Source of the DNA: Bacteroidales bacterium
GTDB taxonomy: Bacteria > Bacteroidota > Bacteroidia > Bacteroidales > ML635J-15
Assembly (NCBI GenBank): GCA_003249955.1
Contig: QKHS01000080.1
Span: 59,951-123,950, forward strand
Direction of reading: 5' to 3'
Length of the DNA: 64,000 nucleotides
The notes beneath the pieces were generated by a model. It was not told where the DNA came from. It did no database searches and worked only from the letters and a program-made list of their open reading frames with translations. Shown here in pieces: positions 16,922-24,703 of this stretch; the first letter of the stretch is position 1, and each line of letters begins with the position of its first letter. The translations under genes and the position numbers were made by a program.

Positions 16922-17371
16922 TTAATCCTGATCGTCAGCATACCACTCAGCATATGAATTTGTTGTTTCGTGTAATTTTATGCTGTAAAGTTTTACGTTC
17001 TCCGGCAATAGTGGTTTAATAATTTCGGCAAAATGAATAACCATATTTTCGGCTGTAGGCTGAAAATCTACAATGTGTATTCTTTTGAAAAGTTTATTTT
17101 CTTTTTCAAAATATTCTGTTTCTTCTTTTTTACTTAGTAAAACACTGTGATCAAATTTATCTACAATATTTGGTTTTACAATTTGTTTTAAGTTTCCGAA
17201 ATCCATTACCATTCCCAGTTTTGTGGATTCTTCATCTGTAATTGGCTCTCCTTTTATTGTTACAGAGAGTTTGTATGTATGCCCGTGAATGTTGCGACAT
17301 AACCCGTCATAATTATGAAGAGCATGTGCAGTCTCAAATTCAAACATTTTTGTTACTCTTATTTTTGTCAT
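16922..17371 (-). CDS. queD: 6-carboxy-5,6,7,8-tetrahydropterin synthase
   Basis: 149 residues of the 6-pyruvoyl-tetrahydropterin synthase family. Zinc ligands are H16, H29 and H31 in FETAHALHNYDGLCRNIHGHTYKL, and C25 is the catalytic cysteine. MVMDFGNLK and KFDHSVLL are further family blocks. QueD converts dihydroneopterin triphosphate to carboxytetrahydropterin in queuosine (preQ0) synthesis. queE and queC are not nearby. The gene ends 39 bp before the half-transketolase and probably heads that transcript. Confidence 0.9.
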   Translation of the reverse strand: MTKIRVTKMFEFETAHALHNYDGLCRNIHGHTYKLSVTIKGEPITDEESTKLGMVMDFGNLKQIVKPNIVDKFDHSVLLSKKEETEYFEKENKLFKRIHIVDFQPTAENMVIHFAEIIKPLLPENVKLYSIKLHETTNSYAEWYADDQD

Positions 17372-17543
17372 AATATTAAATTTTATGAAGAAACAAAGTT
17401 AGGAAAAAAATTGTTCCGGCTTGCAATAAGTCTTTTACACAATACTTATGACGGTTTAAAAATTATTTTATGCTGATTATTTTATGTTTTACTATGTTTT
17501 TATGATTTTGCGTTTTGTGTTAAAATTATTCCAAACAATATTG

Positions 17544-17551
17544 TAAATTTG
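17544..17551 (+). promoter_or_regulatory. -7 promoter element (TAAATTTG)
   Basis: TAnnTTTG match 14 bp before the ispB-like start at 17566, predicting a very short leader. Confidence 0.4.
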
Positions 17552-17565
17552 CTGTTTTAAATGAA

Positions 17566-18540
17566 ATGAAAAGTTTTAAGGAAATTACCAAAAATATTAA
17601 TTCTGATCTGGAGTATTTTGAAAGTATGCTGGCTGATATTGCCGGTTCTCAACGTGATACTCTTAATGAGATTCTTGAATACATATTTGAAACAAAAGGA
17701 AAACGTATTCGTCCGGTTTTGGTTTATTTAACTGCAAGGTTGTTTTCAGTTCCGGATAAATCCACACATAATGCAGCCATATTGGTAGAATTAATGCATA
17801 CAGCAACACTTTTACATGATGATGTTGTTGATAAAGCAGTTCTTAGAAGAGGAAAGCAGTCTGTAAATCATAAATGGGATGATAAGACGGCGGTTTTAGC
17901 AGGTGATTTTCTTTTTGCAAAGGCAATGAAAATAGCCACTGATGATAAAGAATATGAATTATTTGATATTATTACACCTGCAATAATCAGTCTCAGTGTT
18001 GGAGAGTTACAGCAAATGAGTAATTCTGCAAATTTTGAAGTTAATAGAGAAAAATATTTTGAAGTTATTAAAAATAAAACTGCTTCATTATTGTCAGTAT
18101 GCTGTAAATCAGGAGTTTACACATCAGGAGCCGACAAATATATGATTGAAAAGGCAAGTTTATTTGGCGAAATTATCGGCATTATTTTTCAGATAAAGGA
18201 TGATATTCTGGATTATATCGGAAACGGAGAAACAGGAAAAGAAACAGGAATAGATATCCGTGAGGGAAAAATAACATTACCACTTATTTGCGGTTGGGAA
18301 AATATGGATGATAAAGAGCAGAACAGAATTCGTAATTTGTATTCCATAGCCGGAAATGACAGATCTGCCGAAAGGGAAATTATAAGTTCGGTAATAAAGC
18401 ATAAAGGAATATCGGGTAGTGAGGATGTAATGAAAGAATTTAAAAATAAAGCTTTGGATATTCTTGATGATTTTCCTGAATCTAAGGCCAGGGAAGCATT
18501 AGCTGCAATAATTGATTATATTATAGAACGGGATAAATAA
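17566..18540 (+). CDS. ispB: Polyprenyl diphosphate synthase (octaprenyl/solanesyl type)
   Basis: 324 residues. Trans-isoprenyl diphosphate synthase with the first Asp-rich motif LLHDDVVDKAVLRRGK (DDxxD), KGKRIRPVLVYLTARL upstream of it, and the second in FQIKDDILDYIG. It elongates farnesyl or geranyl diphosphate with IPP, most likely to make the side chain of menaquinone. The chain length cannot be read safely, so the symbol is by family. It lies alone on the plus strand, closed by a shared terminator. Confidence 0.9.
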   Translation: MKSFKEITKNINSDLEYFESMLADIAGSQRDTLNEILEYIFETKGKRIRPVLVYLTARLFSVPDKSTHNAAILVELMHTATLLHDDVVDKAVLRRGKQSVNHKWDDKTAVLAGDFLFAKAMKIATDDKEYELFDIITPAIISLSVGELQQMSNSANFEVNREKYFEVIKNKTASLLSVCCKSGVYTSGADKYMIEKASLFGEIIGIIFQIKDDILDYIGNGETGKETGIDIREGKITLPLICGWENMDDKEQNRIRNLYSIAGNDRSAEREIISSVIKHKGISGSEDVMKEFKNKALDILDDFPESKAREALAAIIDYIIERDK

Positions 18541-18577
18541 AAAAAGGGCTTTTCAAATTAAGAAAAGCCCTTTTTTA
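18541..18577. terminator. Bidirectional rho-independent terminator
   Basis: Stem AAAAAAGGGCTTTTC / GAAAAGCCCTTTTTT around a short loop, between the convergent ispB and deoC genes. It can end transcription from both sides. Confidence 0.9.
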
Positions 18578-18585
18578 TGATCATT

Positions 18586-19464
18586 TTAGAAATATTTGAC
18601 TTCTTCGCTTTTTCCTTCAAGTTTGTTTAAGTCGGACAGAATACTGTTTGCTAATCTTGATGCTCCTAATCTGAACATTTTATTATTTAGCCATTCTTCT
18701 CCAAGAACTTCTTTTACTATCAACCAGAACAGGATAGCATCTTCGGAAACAGACATTCCTCCTGAAGGCTTTATCCCGATTTTATTGCCTGTTTTTTCGT
18801 AATATGCTTTAATTGCCGAACACATTGTAAAAACTGCTTCGGGAGTTGCCGAAACCGGTGTTTTTCCTGTTGATGTTTTAATAAAATCTGCACCTGATTC
18901 CATTGCAATAATACTTGCAAGATAAATATTGTCGGTGTTAAGAAGTTCACCTGTTTCCAGAATTACTTTTAAATGAGCCTCTCCTACCGAATGCTTAATA
19001 ATATTTATTTCTGTTGCTACTTTTGCAAAATCTTTTTCCAGAAATGACCCAACTGAAATTACTATGTCAATTTCATCAGCTCCTTTGTTAACTGTTAGTT
19101 CACATTCAGCAGCTTTAACTGATAAAAATGTTTGAGATGCCGGGAAACATGCTCCAACTGCGGCAATGTTAATATTTTTTGCGGTAAGGTTTGTTTTTAC
19201 CGTTGGAACAAGTGACGGATAAACACAAATTGCAGCAACATTTTTATAGTTCGGAAAATGTTTATTAAAATCATTTACCTTTTCAGTCATTAATTTTATT
19301 TTCTCTGTTGTGTCGCTTGTGTTAAGGCTTGTCAGGTCTATCAAGCTGAAAATATTAATAAGATTTTCTTTTGTTTTGAAGTCCTGAATTTTTGCCTTTA
19401 ATTCGTTGATTTTTGAATCAATTACTTCTGGTTTCGGAGCTGTACTGTAATTAAAATCTTTCAT
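18586..19464 (-). CDS. deoC: Deoxyribose-phosphate aldolase
   Basis: 292 residues from the ATG at 19462-19464 (MKDFNYSTAPKPEVID). An in-frame extension to 19608 only overlaps mazG and is rejected. It cleaves 2-deoxyribose 5-phosphate to acetaldehyde and glyceraldehyde 3-phosphate in deoxynucleoside breakdown. The Schiff-base Lys is in ADFIKTSTGK. CELTVNKGADEIDIVISVGSF and HLKVILETGEL carry the other active-site residues. It is the last gene of a tight dtd-lipoprotein-mazG-deoC operon, starting one base after the mazG stop. Confidence 0.95.
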   Translation of the reverse strand: MKDFNYSTAPKPEVIDSKINELKAKIQDFKTKENLINIFSLIDLTSLNTSDTTEKIKLMTEKVNDFNKHFPNYKNVAAICVYPSLVPTVKTNLTAKNINIAAVGACFPASQTFLSVKAAECELTVNKGADEIDIVISVGSFLEKDFAKVATEINIIKHSVGEAHLKVILETGELLNTDNIYLASIIAMESGADFIKTSTGKTPVSATPEAVFTMCSAIKAYYEKTGNKIGIKPSGGMSVSEDAILFWLIVKEVLGEEWLNNKMFRLGASRLANSILSDLNKLEGKSEEVKYF

Positions 19465-19465
19465 A

Positions 19466-19789
19466 TTATTTAAGTTTTTTGTTTTCCAAATGTCTTTTAT
19501 TATCACGGTTTGTTTTCTTCTCAATATTGTTTTTAAATGCTGTTGTAAGGTCAATACCTGTTTGGTTTGCAATGCATAAAAGTACCCATAATACATCTGC
19601 CATTTCATCTCCCAGGTTCAGTTCTTCTCCTGGTTTAACAGATTGTTCTCCGTATTGTCTCGAAATTACTCTTGCCATCTCTCCTATTTCTTCGGTTAAA
19701 ACAATCATATTCGTTTTTACATCGAAATATCGTACTCCATATGAGTTAATCCATTGATCTACAGCGTTTTGAGCCTCTTTTATAGTCAT
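19466..19789 (-). CDS. MazG-like nucleotide pyrophosphohydrolase
   Basis: 107 residues, all-alpha NTP pyrophosphohydrolase. The metal-binding residues are in LTEEIGEMARVISRQ (ExxE) and LGDEMADVLWVLLCIANQ (ExxD). The family hydrolyses non-canonical or excess dNTPs to the monophosphate and pyrophosphate. Its start abuts the lipoprotein stop and its stop is next to the deoC start, so it is clearly in the same operon. A role in nucleotide sanitation beside deoC fits. Confidence 0.9.
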   Translation of the reverse strand: MTIKEAQNAVDQWINSYGVRYFDVKTNMIVLTEEIGEMARVISRQYGEQSVKPGEELNLGDEMADVLWVLLCIANQTGIDLTTAFKNNIEKKTNRDNKRHLENKKLK

Positions 19790-20185
19790 TTACATGCATT
19801 TATATATCCAAAAATTCTGTTCAGTTGTTTGATTTGGCTGAACAACAAATAAATTATCACTACTTAATACAGGATAAGACCTGATGCAAAGATAATAATT
19901 TCCCGGTTCTAATTTAATTTTGAAATCACCAATACTTGCAATTGTACTGTCTGATATATTCAGTAACTTATTTATTGGTCCTGAGAATGTATCTTTTACT
20001 GCTGTATTTACAAAGTGAACATACCCTGAATATGGATTATAAGTCCAGGAATTTTGATCAAATGCACAACTTCCTTCTCCATATTGAAGACTGCCGTTTA
20101 TGCCTGATTTTATTGAATTTGTTTCACAGGAAATCATAACCACGAGTGTTGAAATTATCAATAGAATTATAACTTTTGCTTTCAT
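19790..20185 (-). CDS. Small hypothetical lipoprotein inside the dtd-mazG operon
   Basis: 131 residues. The signal peptide ends in the lipobox VVMISC. The mature part looks like a single beta-sandwich resembling carboxypeptidase-regulatory or starch-binding-like folds (GDFKIKLEPGNYYLCIRSYP), but I assign no family. Its ATG overlaps the dtd stop (TAATG) and its stop adjoins the mazG start, so it is translationally coupled to two cytosolic quality-control enzymes. That is an odd neighbourhood for an envelope protein. Confidence 0.7.
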   Translation of the reverse strand: MKAKVIILLIISTLVVMISCETNSIKSGINGSLQYGEGSCAFDQNSWTYNPYSGYVHFVNTAVKDTFSGPINKLLNISDSTIASIGDFKIKLEPGNYYLCIRSYPVLSSDNLFVVQPNQTTEQNFWIYKCM

Positions 20186-20637
20186 TATATTCTGTTTTTT
20201 GTGTCAATAATTATTGTTACCGGTCCATCATTACAAAGACTTACTTTCATTTCTGCCCCGAATATTCCGCTATACGTTTTCTTGTTAAGGAGTTTATCCA
20301 TTTCTTTTATAAAGTTTTCGTAAAGAGGAATTGCAGTTTCAGGTCGTGCAGCATCTATATACGAAGGCCTGTTTCCTTTTTTTGTTCTGGCATGTAATGT
20401 AAACTGGCTTATTGTAAGTACATCAAAATCCTTTTCAACACAGGATAAATTCATTACTCCATTATCGTCATTAAATATCCTCAGATTAACAATCTTATTA
20501 CACAACCATGATATATCTTCTTCTGTATCATCATGTGTTATTCCCAATAAAATCAGTAATCCCTCTCCTATTGAAGAAATAATTTTGTTATCTGTTTTTA
20601 CATTCGCTTCTTTAACCCGTTGAATTACTGCTATCAT
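20185..20637 (-). CDS. dtd: D-aminoacyl-tRNA deacylase
   Basis: 150 residues, usual length. It hydrolyses D-amino acids (and Gly) mischarged on tRNA. Both family signatures are present: LTISQFTLHARTKKGNRPSY, with SQxTL, and the C-terminal NDGPVTIIID, with GPVT. It is the first gene of the operon running to deoC. The start follows an uninterrupted A tract on the coding strand (20638-20648), the kind of A-rich leader used in place of a Shine-Dalgarno in this phylum. Confidence 0.95.
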   Translation of the reverse strand: MIAVIQRVKEANVKTDNKIISSIGEGLLILLGITHDDTEEDISWLCNKIVNLRIFNDDNGVMNLSCVEKDFDVLTISQFTLHARTKKGNRPSYIDAARPETAIPLYENFIKEMDKLLNKKTYSGIFGAEMKVSLCNDGPVTIIIDTKNRI

Positions 20638-20682
20638 TTTTTTTTTTTAAGCTAAAGTGTTGATAATTAATGTATTAACTTA

Positions 20683-20698
20683 TGTTCCATGTGGAACA
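20683..20698 (+). promoter_or_regulatory. parS: parS-like palindrome, one-base variant (TGTTCCATGTGGAACA)
   Basis: Differs by one central base from the perfect site at 22780-22795. It is the exact reverse complement of the site at 20965-20980. It lies 46 bp upstream of dtd. Confidence 0.5.
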
Positions 20699-20820
20699 AT
20701 TTATTTTTTGTATTCGCTGTTTTTCTCATGTAAGATACAAGGCTACCACAAATTAGCCTGTTGGCTGATAGTGTGCATGAATCTTTTGCACATTAAAAAA
20801 AACTGTTGTTTTTTATTGCT

Positions 20821-20887
20821 AATATTATTGTTGCCTGAGCGACTTGTACTGAGCATTGCCGAAGTAAGCCGAAGGCAACAATAATAT
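20821..20887. repeat. REP-like inverted repeat block
   Basis: The outer arms AATATTATTGTTGCCT and AGGCAACAATAATAT pair almost perfectly. Inside are GAGCGACTTGTACTGAGC and GCCGAAGTAAGCCGAAGG, related to the GAGC/TCGAAG repeats at 7728-7782 and 22645-22768. It fills the middle of the 343-bp dtd-ade spacer, between the two inverted parS-like sites. I see no gene in this spacer. Confidence 0.7.
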
Positions 20888-20964
20888 GATGTTTGAACTA
20901 AACCGAAAGTGTATATGTTTTTGTTTTTATTTGTCAAGTGTCTGGTTATTAATGATTTAACAAT

Positions 20965-20980
20965 TGTTCCACATGGAACA
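20965..20980 (-). promoter_or_regulatory. parS: parS-like palindrome, one-base variant (TGTTCCACATGGAACA)
   Basis: One central base differs from TGTTCCACGTGGAACA. It directly abuts the ade stop codon (20981-20983). Its reverse complement is identical to the site at 20683-20698, so the two are an inverted pair 266 bp apart. Confidence 0.5.
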
Positions 20981-22609
20981 TTATTCAAATAGATCTGTGA
21001 ATTCAAATTTTGTCACATCAAACAGTCCTTTGTCGCCTATCTTTAGTTTTGGAATTACTAAAAGTGCCATAAATGATAGTGTCATAAATGGTGCTGTTAG
21101 TTTTGATCCGTTTGATTTAATAACTGTATTTAGTTTTTCATAAATATCTGCTACTTCTTGCGCCGGTTGTTGTGTCATTAGTCCTGCAAATTCGAGCTGT
21201 AGTGTGTAATAGTCTTTTTCTTTTACATAAGTAAGCCCGCCTTGTTGTTCTATTATTTCGTTGATTGCTTTACAAATATCGCTGTCATTGCAGCCAATAG
21301 CGATTATGTTATGACTGTCATGAGCAACTGAAGTAGCTATTGCACCACTTTGTAGTCCAAATCCGTTAATGAATGCTACCTGTGGTTTTGAATTTTCATT
21401 GTATCTGTTGTAAACGACTATTTTTAAAATGTCGTGGTCAGTATCCGATACAATATTATTATCAATCACTTTCGGTGTTGTTGTAAAATAATTTGTTACA
21501 AGTTCTTTGTCGATTACTTCTATAACTTTGATTTTGTTTTTTTGAGGCTCAAGTGCAATGTCTTTTTCTGTAATTTTCTTTGCAAAAAATTTATTTACTG
21601 GTTTTACTTTTGGAGTGTCAAATAAAATTCTGCCGTTCGAGTAAACTGTTTTTCCGTTAATGATTGTCTCTAAAATTGTGAAGTCGTTTAAATTGTCAAC
21701 AATAATAAAATCGGCAGGATCATTTTTTTGTAAAAGCCCTACTGGTAGATTATAATGTTTAACCGGGTTTACGCAAGCAGAAATAAGCAGGTCAAAAATG
21801 TCAATTTTGTGCTTTAAACCCAATTTCAATATTTTGTTTATATGGCCGTATTTAATAAGGTCGTCAGGGTGTGAATCGTCTGTGCAAAGCATTACCATAC
21901 TATTGAATTTAGAAATTAGTGGATATAATTCCTCAAAATTACGTGCAGCGGACCCTTCGCGTATTAAAACTTTCATTCCCAGTTTTATTTTCTCTATAGC
22001 TTCGTCGATTGTAAAACATTCGTGATCTGTCGATATTCCGGAGTTGACATATTTTTTTAATTGCTCTCCTGATATTCCGGGAATATGTCCGTCTATTTTT
22101 GCATTATGTTTTTTTGCTACATCTAATTTTGCAATGACTTCCTGATCGTCAAAAATTACTCCGGGATAATTCATCATTTCTCCCAAAACCAAAAGATTAT
22201 GTTTTGAGAATAATTCGTCTATGTCTTCTGAACTTAAAATTGCTCCTGATGTTTCAAATCCTGTTGCCGGTACACATGATGGTGCACTATAAAATGTTTT
22301 AAGAGGTGTGAGTTCAGAGTTGTTAATCATAAACTCCACTCCTTCTTTTCCCAGAACGTTTGCAATTTCGTGAGGATCTGTTACAACTGCAACTGTGCCG
22401 TTTTGTACTGCCATTTTTGAGAACTCGGCAGGTATGAGCATAGAGCTTTCAATATGTACATGTGCATCGATGAGTCCCGGTAAAATATAAAACTCACTTG
22501 TTGTATCTTTTTCACTGATTTGTGTTATGATTCCGTCTTCAACAATTACTTCACCTTTAAAAATCTTTTTGTTTAAAAGATCTACAATGTTTCCTTCAAA
22601 TTTTCTCAT
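20981..22609 (-). CDS. ade: Adenine deaminase
   Basis: 542 residues, full length for the amidohydrolase-type enzyme that converts adenine to hypoxanthine and ammonia in purine salvage. The metal-binding motif is in GLIDAHVHIESSML, followed by VTDPHEIANVLG and GHIPGISGEQLKKY with the bridging Lys/His region. LCTDDSHPDDLIKYGH holds the catalytic Asp. A characteristic C-terminal domain includes SHNIIAIGCNDSDICKAI and KLTAPFMTLSFMALLVIPKLKI. It is flanked at both ends by repeat-rich spacers with parS-like palindromes. Confidence 0.95.
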   Translation of the reverse strand: MRKFEGNIVDLLNKKIFKGEVIVEDGIITQISEKDTTSEFYILPGLIDAHVHIESSMLIPAEFSKMAVQNGTVAVVTDPHEIANVLGKEGVEFMINNSELTPLKTFYSAPSCVPATGFETSGAILSSEDIDELFSKHNLLVLGEMMNYPGVIFDDQEVIAKLDVAKKHNAKIDGHIPGISGEQLKKYVNSGISTDHECFTIDEAIEKIKLGMKVLIREGSAARNFEELYPLISKFNSMVMLCTDDSHPDDLIKYGHINKILKLGLKHKIDIFDLLISACVNPVKHYNLPVGLLQKNDPADFIIVDNLNDFTILETIINGKTVYSNGRILFDTPKVKPVNKFFAKKITEKDIALEPQKNKIKVIEVIDKELVTNYFTTTPKVIDNNIVSDTDHDILKIVVYNRYNENSKPQVAFINGFGLQSGAIATSVAHDSHNIIAIGCNDSDICKAINEIIEQQGGLTYVKEKDYYTLQLEFAGLMTQQPAQEVADIYEKLNTVIKSNGSKLTAPFMTLSFMALLVIPKLKIGDKGLFDVTKFEFTDLFE

Positions 22610-22644
22610 ATTTTTTTATTTAATAGTTCAATTTATTATTATTA

Positions 22645-22768
22645 GTTGGCTGAGCTTGTCGAAGCCAACATGTTTTCATTGCCTCTGCCTTCGACAGGCT
22701 CAGGCATCGTTATGTGTTTTTTCTTGTTGGCTGCGATCCCTGAGCAAAGCCGAATGGAAGAAGCCAAC
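22645..22768. repeat. Cluster of three REP-like hairpins
   Basis: Three inverted repeats follow one another: 22645-22669 (GTTGGCT...AGCCAAC around GAGCTTGTCGA), 22686-22706 (TGCCTTCGACAGGCTCAGGCA) and 22726-22768 (GTTGGCT...AAGCCAAC). All share the TGAGC/TCGAAG core of the dispersed family. They occupy the ade-mnmG spacer beside the perfect parS-type palindrome. Confidence 0.7.
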
Positions 22769-22779
22769 TTCTTTCGTTT

Positions 22780-22795
22780 TGTTCCACGTGGAACA
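22780..22795. promoter_or_regulatory. parS: Perfect parS-type palindrome TGTTCCACGTGGAACA
   Basis: A 16-bp perfect palindrome matching the ParB-binding centromere consensus TGTTnCACGTGnAACA. It lies 4 bp past the mnmG stop codon (22800). mnmG (gidA) is a classical neighbour of oriC and of parAB in many bacteria, which strengthens the reading. parA and parB are not in this window. Confidence 0.75.
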
Positions 22796-22799
22796 CAGA

Positions 22800-24677
22800 C
22801 TATCTTCCAAGGAAAACCAGTAATACACTGATATCTGATGGAGATACTCCGCTGATTCTTGAAGCCTGGCCAATTGTTTTCGGATTTATCTTTATCAATT
22901 TTTGTCTTGCTTCTGTTGAAAGAGATTTTAATTCTGCATAGTTTATTTTATCACGGATTTCAATATTTTCTAATCTTTTTAGTTTGTCAGCAATTAGTTT
23001 TTCCCGGTCAATATAGCCTGAGTATTTGACTAAAATTTCTGCAGCATCAATTATTTCCTGTGATCTTTCTCCAAATCCGTTAATTAATTTTTCCAGTTTG
23101 GGAAAACCGGGGATTAAATCATTTACTTTTATTTGAGGCCGACCTATTATTGTTGATAGCTTAACACTTTGTTTTAATTCAGAAGAACCGGATTCAGATA
23201 AAATATGATTTACATTTTCCGGTTTACAGCTTTGTATGTTGAAGTAATTTATAAGTTCGTCACGCTGATGTAACTTTTTCTCAAGGTTAGAAAACCTTTC
23301 TACGGATGCTAAACCAATATTATAACCAAGTTCTGTCAGTCTTACATCAGCATTATCCTGACGAAGTAAAATACGGAATTCTGCTCTTGATGTAAACATT
23401 CTGTATGGCTCATCAACGCCTTTTGTTACAAGGTCATCAATTAAAACACCAATATATGCCTGATCGCGGTTTAAGGTGAATTCCGGTTTTTCGTTTATTT
23501 TTAAGTGCGCGTTTATCCCAGCCATAAGACCTTGTGCCGCCGCTTCCTCATACCCTGTTGTTCCGTTTATCTGTCCGGCAAAATATAAATTTTCGATTAG
23601 TTTTGTTTCTAAAGTATTATAAAGCTGAGTCGGATGAAAGAAGTCATATTCTATGGCATAACCAGGTCTGAATATCTTTACGTTCTCAAATCCTTCTATT
23701 TTGCGTAGCGAATCAAGTTGTACTTTCCATGGAAGTGATGATGAAAATCCGTTAAGATAATATTCAATTGTATTTTCACCTTCAGGTTCTAAAAACAGTT
23801 GATGACGGTCTTTGTCAGGGAAAGTCATTAATTTGGTTTCTATACTTGGACAGTAACGAGGCCCTATACTCTGGATAGTTCCGTCATATAACGGAGATTC
23901 TTCCAAACCTGTGCGCAGACTTGCATGAACTTCTTCGTCAGTGTAAGCAATATAACAGCTTCTTTGTTTTAAAAAAGTCTGATTATAGTTGTGCATAAAC
24001 GAAAAAGGCATTATCAGGCTATCCCCATCCTGAGCCTGTAGTTTTGAGAAATTAACTGTTCTTCCGTCAATTCTTACCGGTGTGCCTGTCTTCATACGAT
24101 CAGATGTAAATCCCAGTTGCATAAGATTTTCTGTGATTCCATATGAAGCAGGTTCTGAAATTCTGCCTCCTTTTAATTTAGTCTGACCAATGTGCATTAG
24201 CCCGTTAAGAAAAGTCCCGGTGGTAATAATAACAGATTTTGCTTTAAACTTTACTCCTAATTCAGTTTTTACTCCGGTTATTTTATTGTTTTCAACAGTA
24301 ATTCCTGTTACTGAATCCTGCCAAAAATCTAAATTTGGTAATGATTCCAACGTATTTCTCCATTCAGAACTGAATACCATTCTGTCACATTGAGCTCTTG
24401 GACTCCACATTGCAGGACCTTTTGACATGTTAAGCATCCTGAACTGGATCATTGATTTGTCGGAAATTATACCAGAGTAACCTCCCAACGCGTCTATTTC
24501 TTTAACAATCTGTCCTTTTGCTACTCCTCCCATCGCCGGATTACATGACATTTGAGCAATTTTGTTCATGTCAATTGTAATTAATAGCGTTTTACTTCCA
24601 AGATTTGCTGCTGCTGCTGCTGCTTCACATCCTGCATGGCCTGCTCCCACAACGATTACATCGTATTTTTCTGTCAT
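22800..24677 (-). CDS. mnmG: tRNA uridine-5-carboxymethylaminomethyl modification enzyme MnmG (GidA)
   Basis: 625 residues, usual length. An FAD protein that with MnmE installs the cmnm5 group on U34 of certain tRNAs. The N-terminal dinucleotide fold is [18 protein letters not shown]. Also present are [39 protein letters not shown], the Cys-bearing [11 protein letters not shown], and [22 protein letters not shown]. The C-terminal helical domain ends with [16 protein letters not shown]. mnmE is not adjacent. A parS-type site follows its stop codon. Confidence 0.97.
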   Translation of the reverse strand: MTEKYDVIVVGAGHAGCEAAAAAANLGSKTLLITIDMNKIAQMSCNPAMGGVAKGQIVKEIDALGGYSGIISDKSMIQFRMLNMSKGPAMWSPRAQCDRMVFSSEWRNTLESLPNLDFWQDSVTGITVENNKITGVKTELGVKFKAKSVIITTGTFLNGLMHIGQTKLKGGRISEPASYGITENLMQLGFTSDRMKTGTPVRIDGRTVNFSKLQAQDGDSLIMPFSFMHNYNQTFLKQRSCYIAYTDEEVHASLRTGLEESPLYDGTIQSIGPRYCPSIETKLMTFPDKDRHQLFLEPEGENTIEYYLNGFSSSLPWKVQLDSLRKIEGFENVKIFRPGYAIEYDFFHPTQLYNTLETKLIENLYFAGQINGTTGYEEAAAQGLMAGINAHLKINEKPEFTLNRDQAYIGVLIDDLVTKGVDEPYRMFTSRAEFRILLRQDNADVRLTELGYNIGLASVERFSNLEKKLHQRDELINYFNIQSCKPENVNHILSESGSSELKQSVKLSTIIGRPQIKVNDLIPGFPKLEKLINGFGERSQEIIDAAEILVKYSGYIDREKLIADKLKRLENIEIRDKINYAELKSLSTEARQKLIKINPKTIGQASRISGVSPSDISVLLVFLGR

Positions 24678-24703
24678 TTTTCTTGTCTTTTTGGCAAAAT
24701 TAG

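Noticed and set aside
19465..19608. N-terminal extension of deoC
   Set aside because: It only reads through mazG in another frame; the family N-terminus begins at the ATG at 19464.
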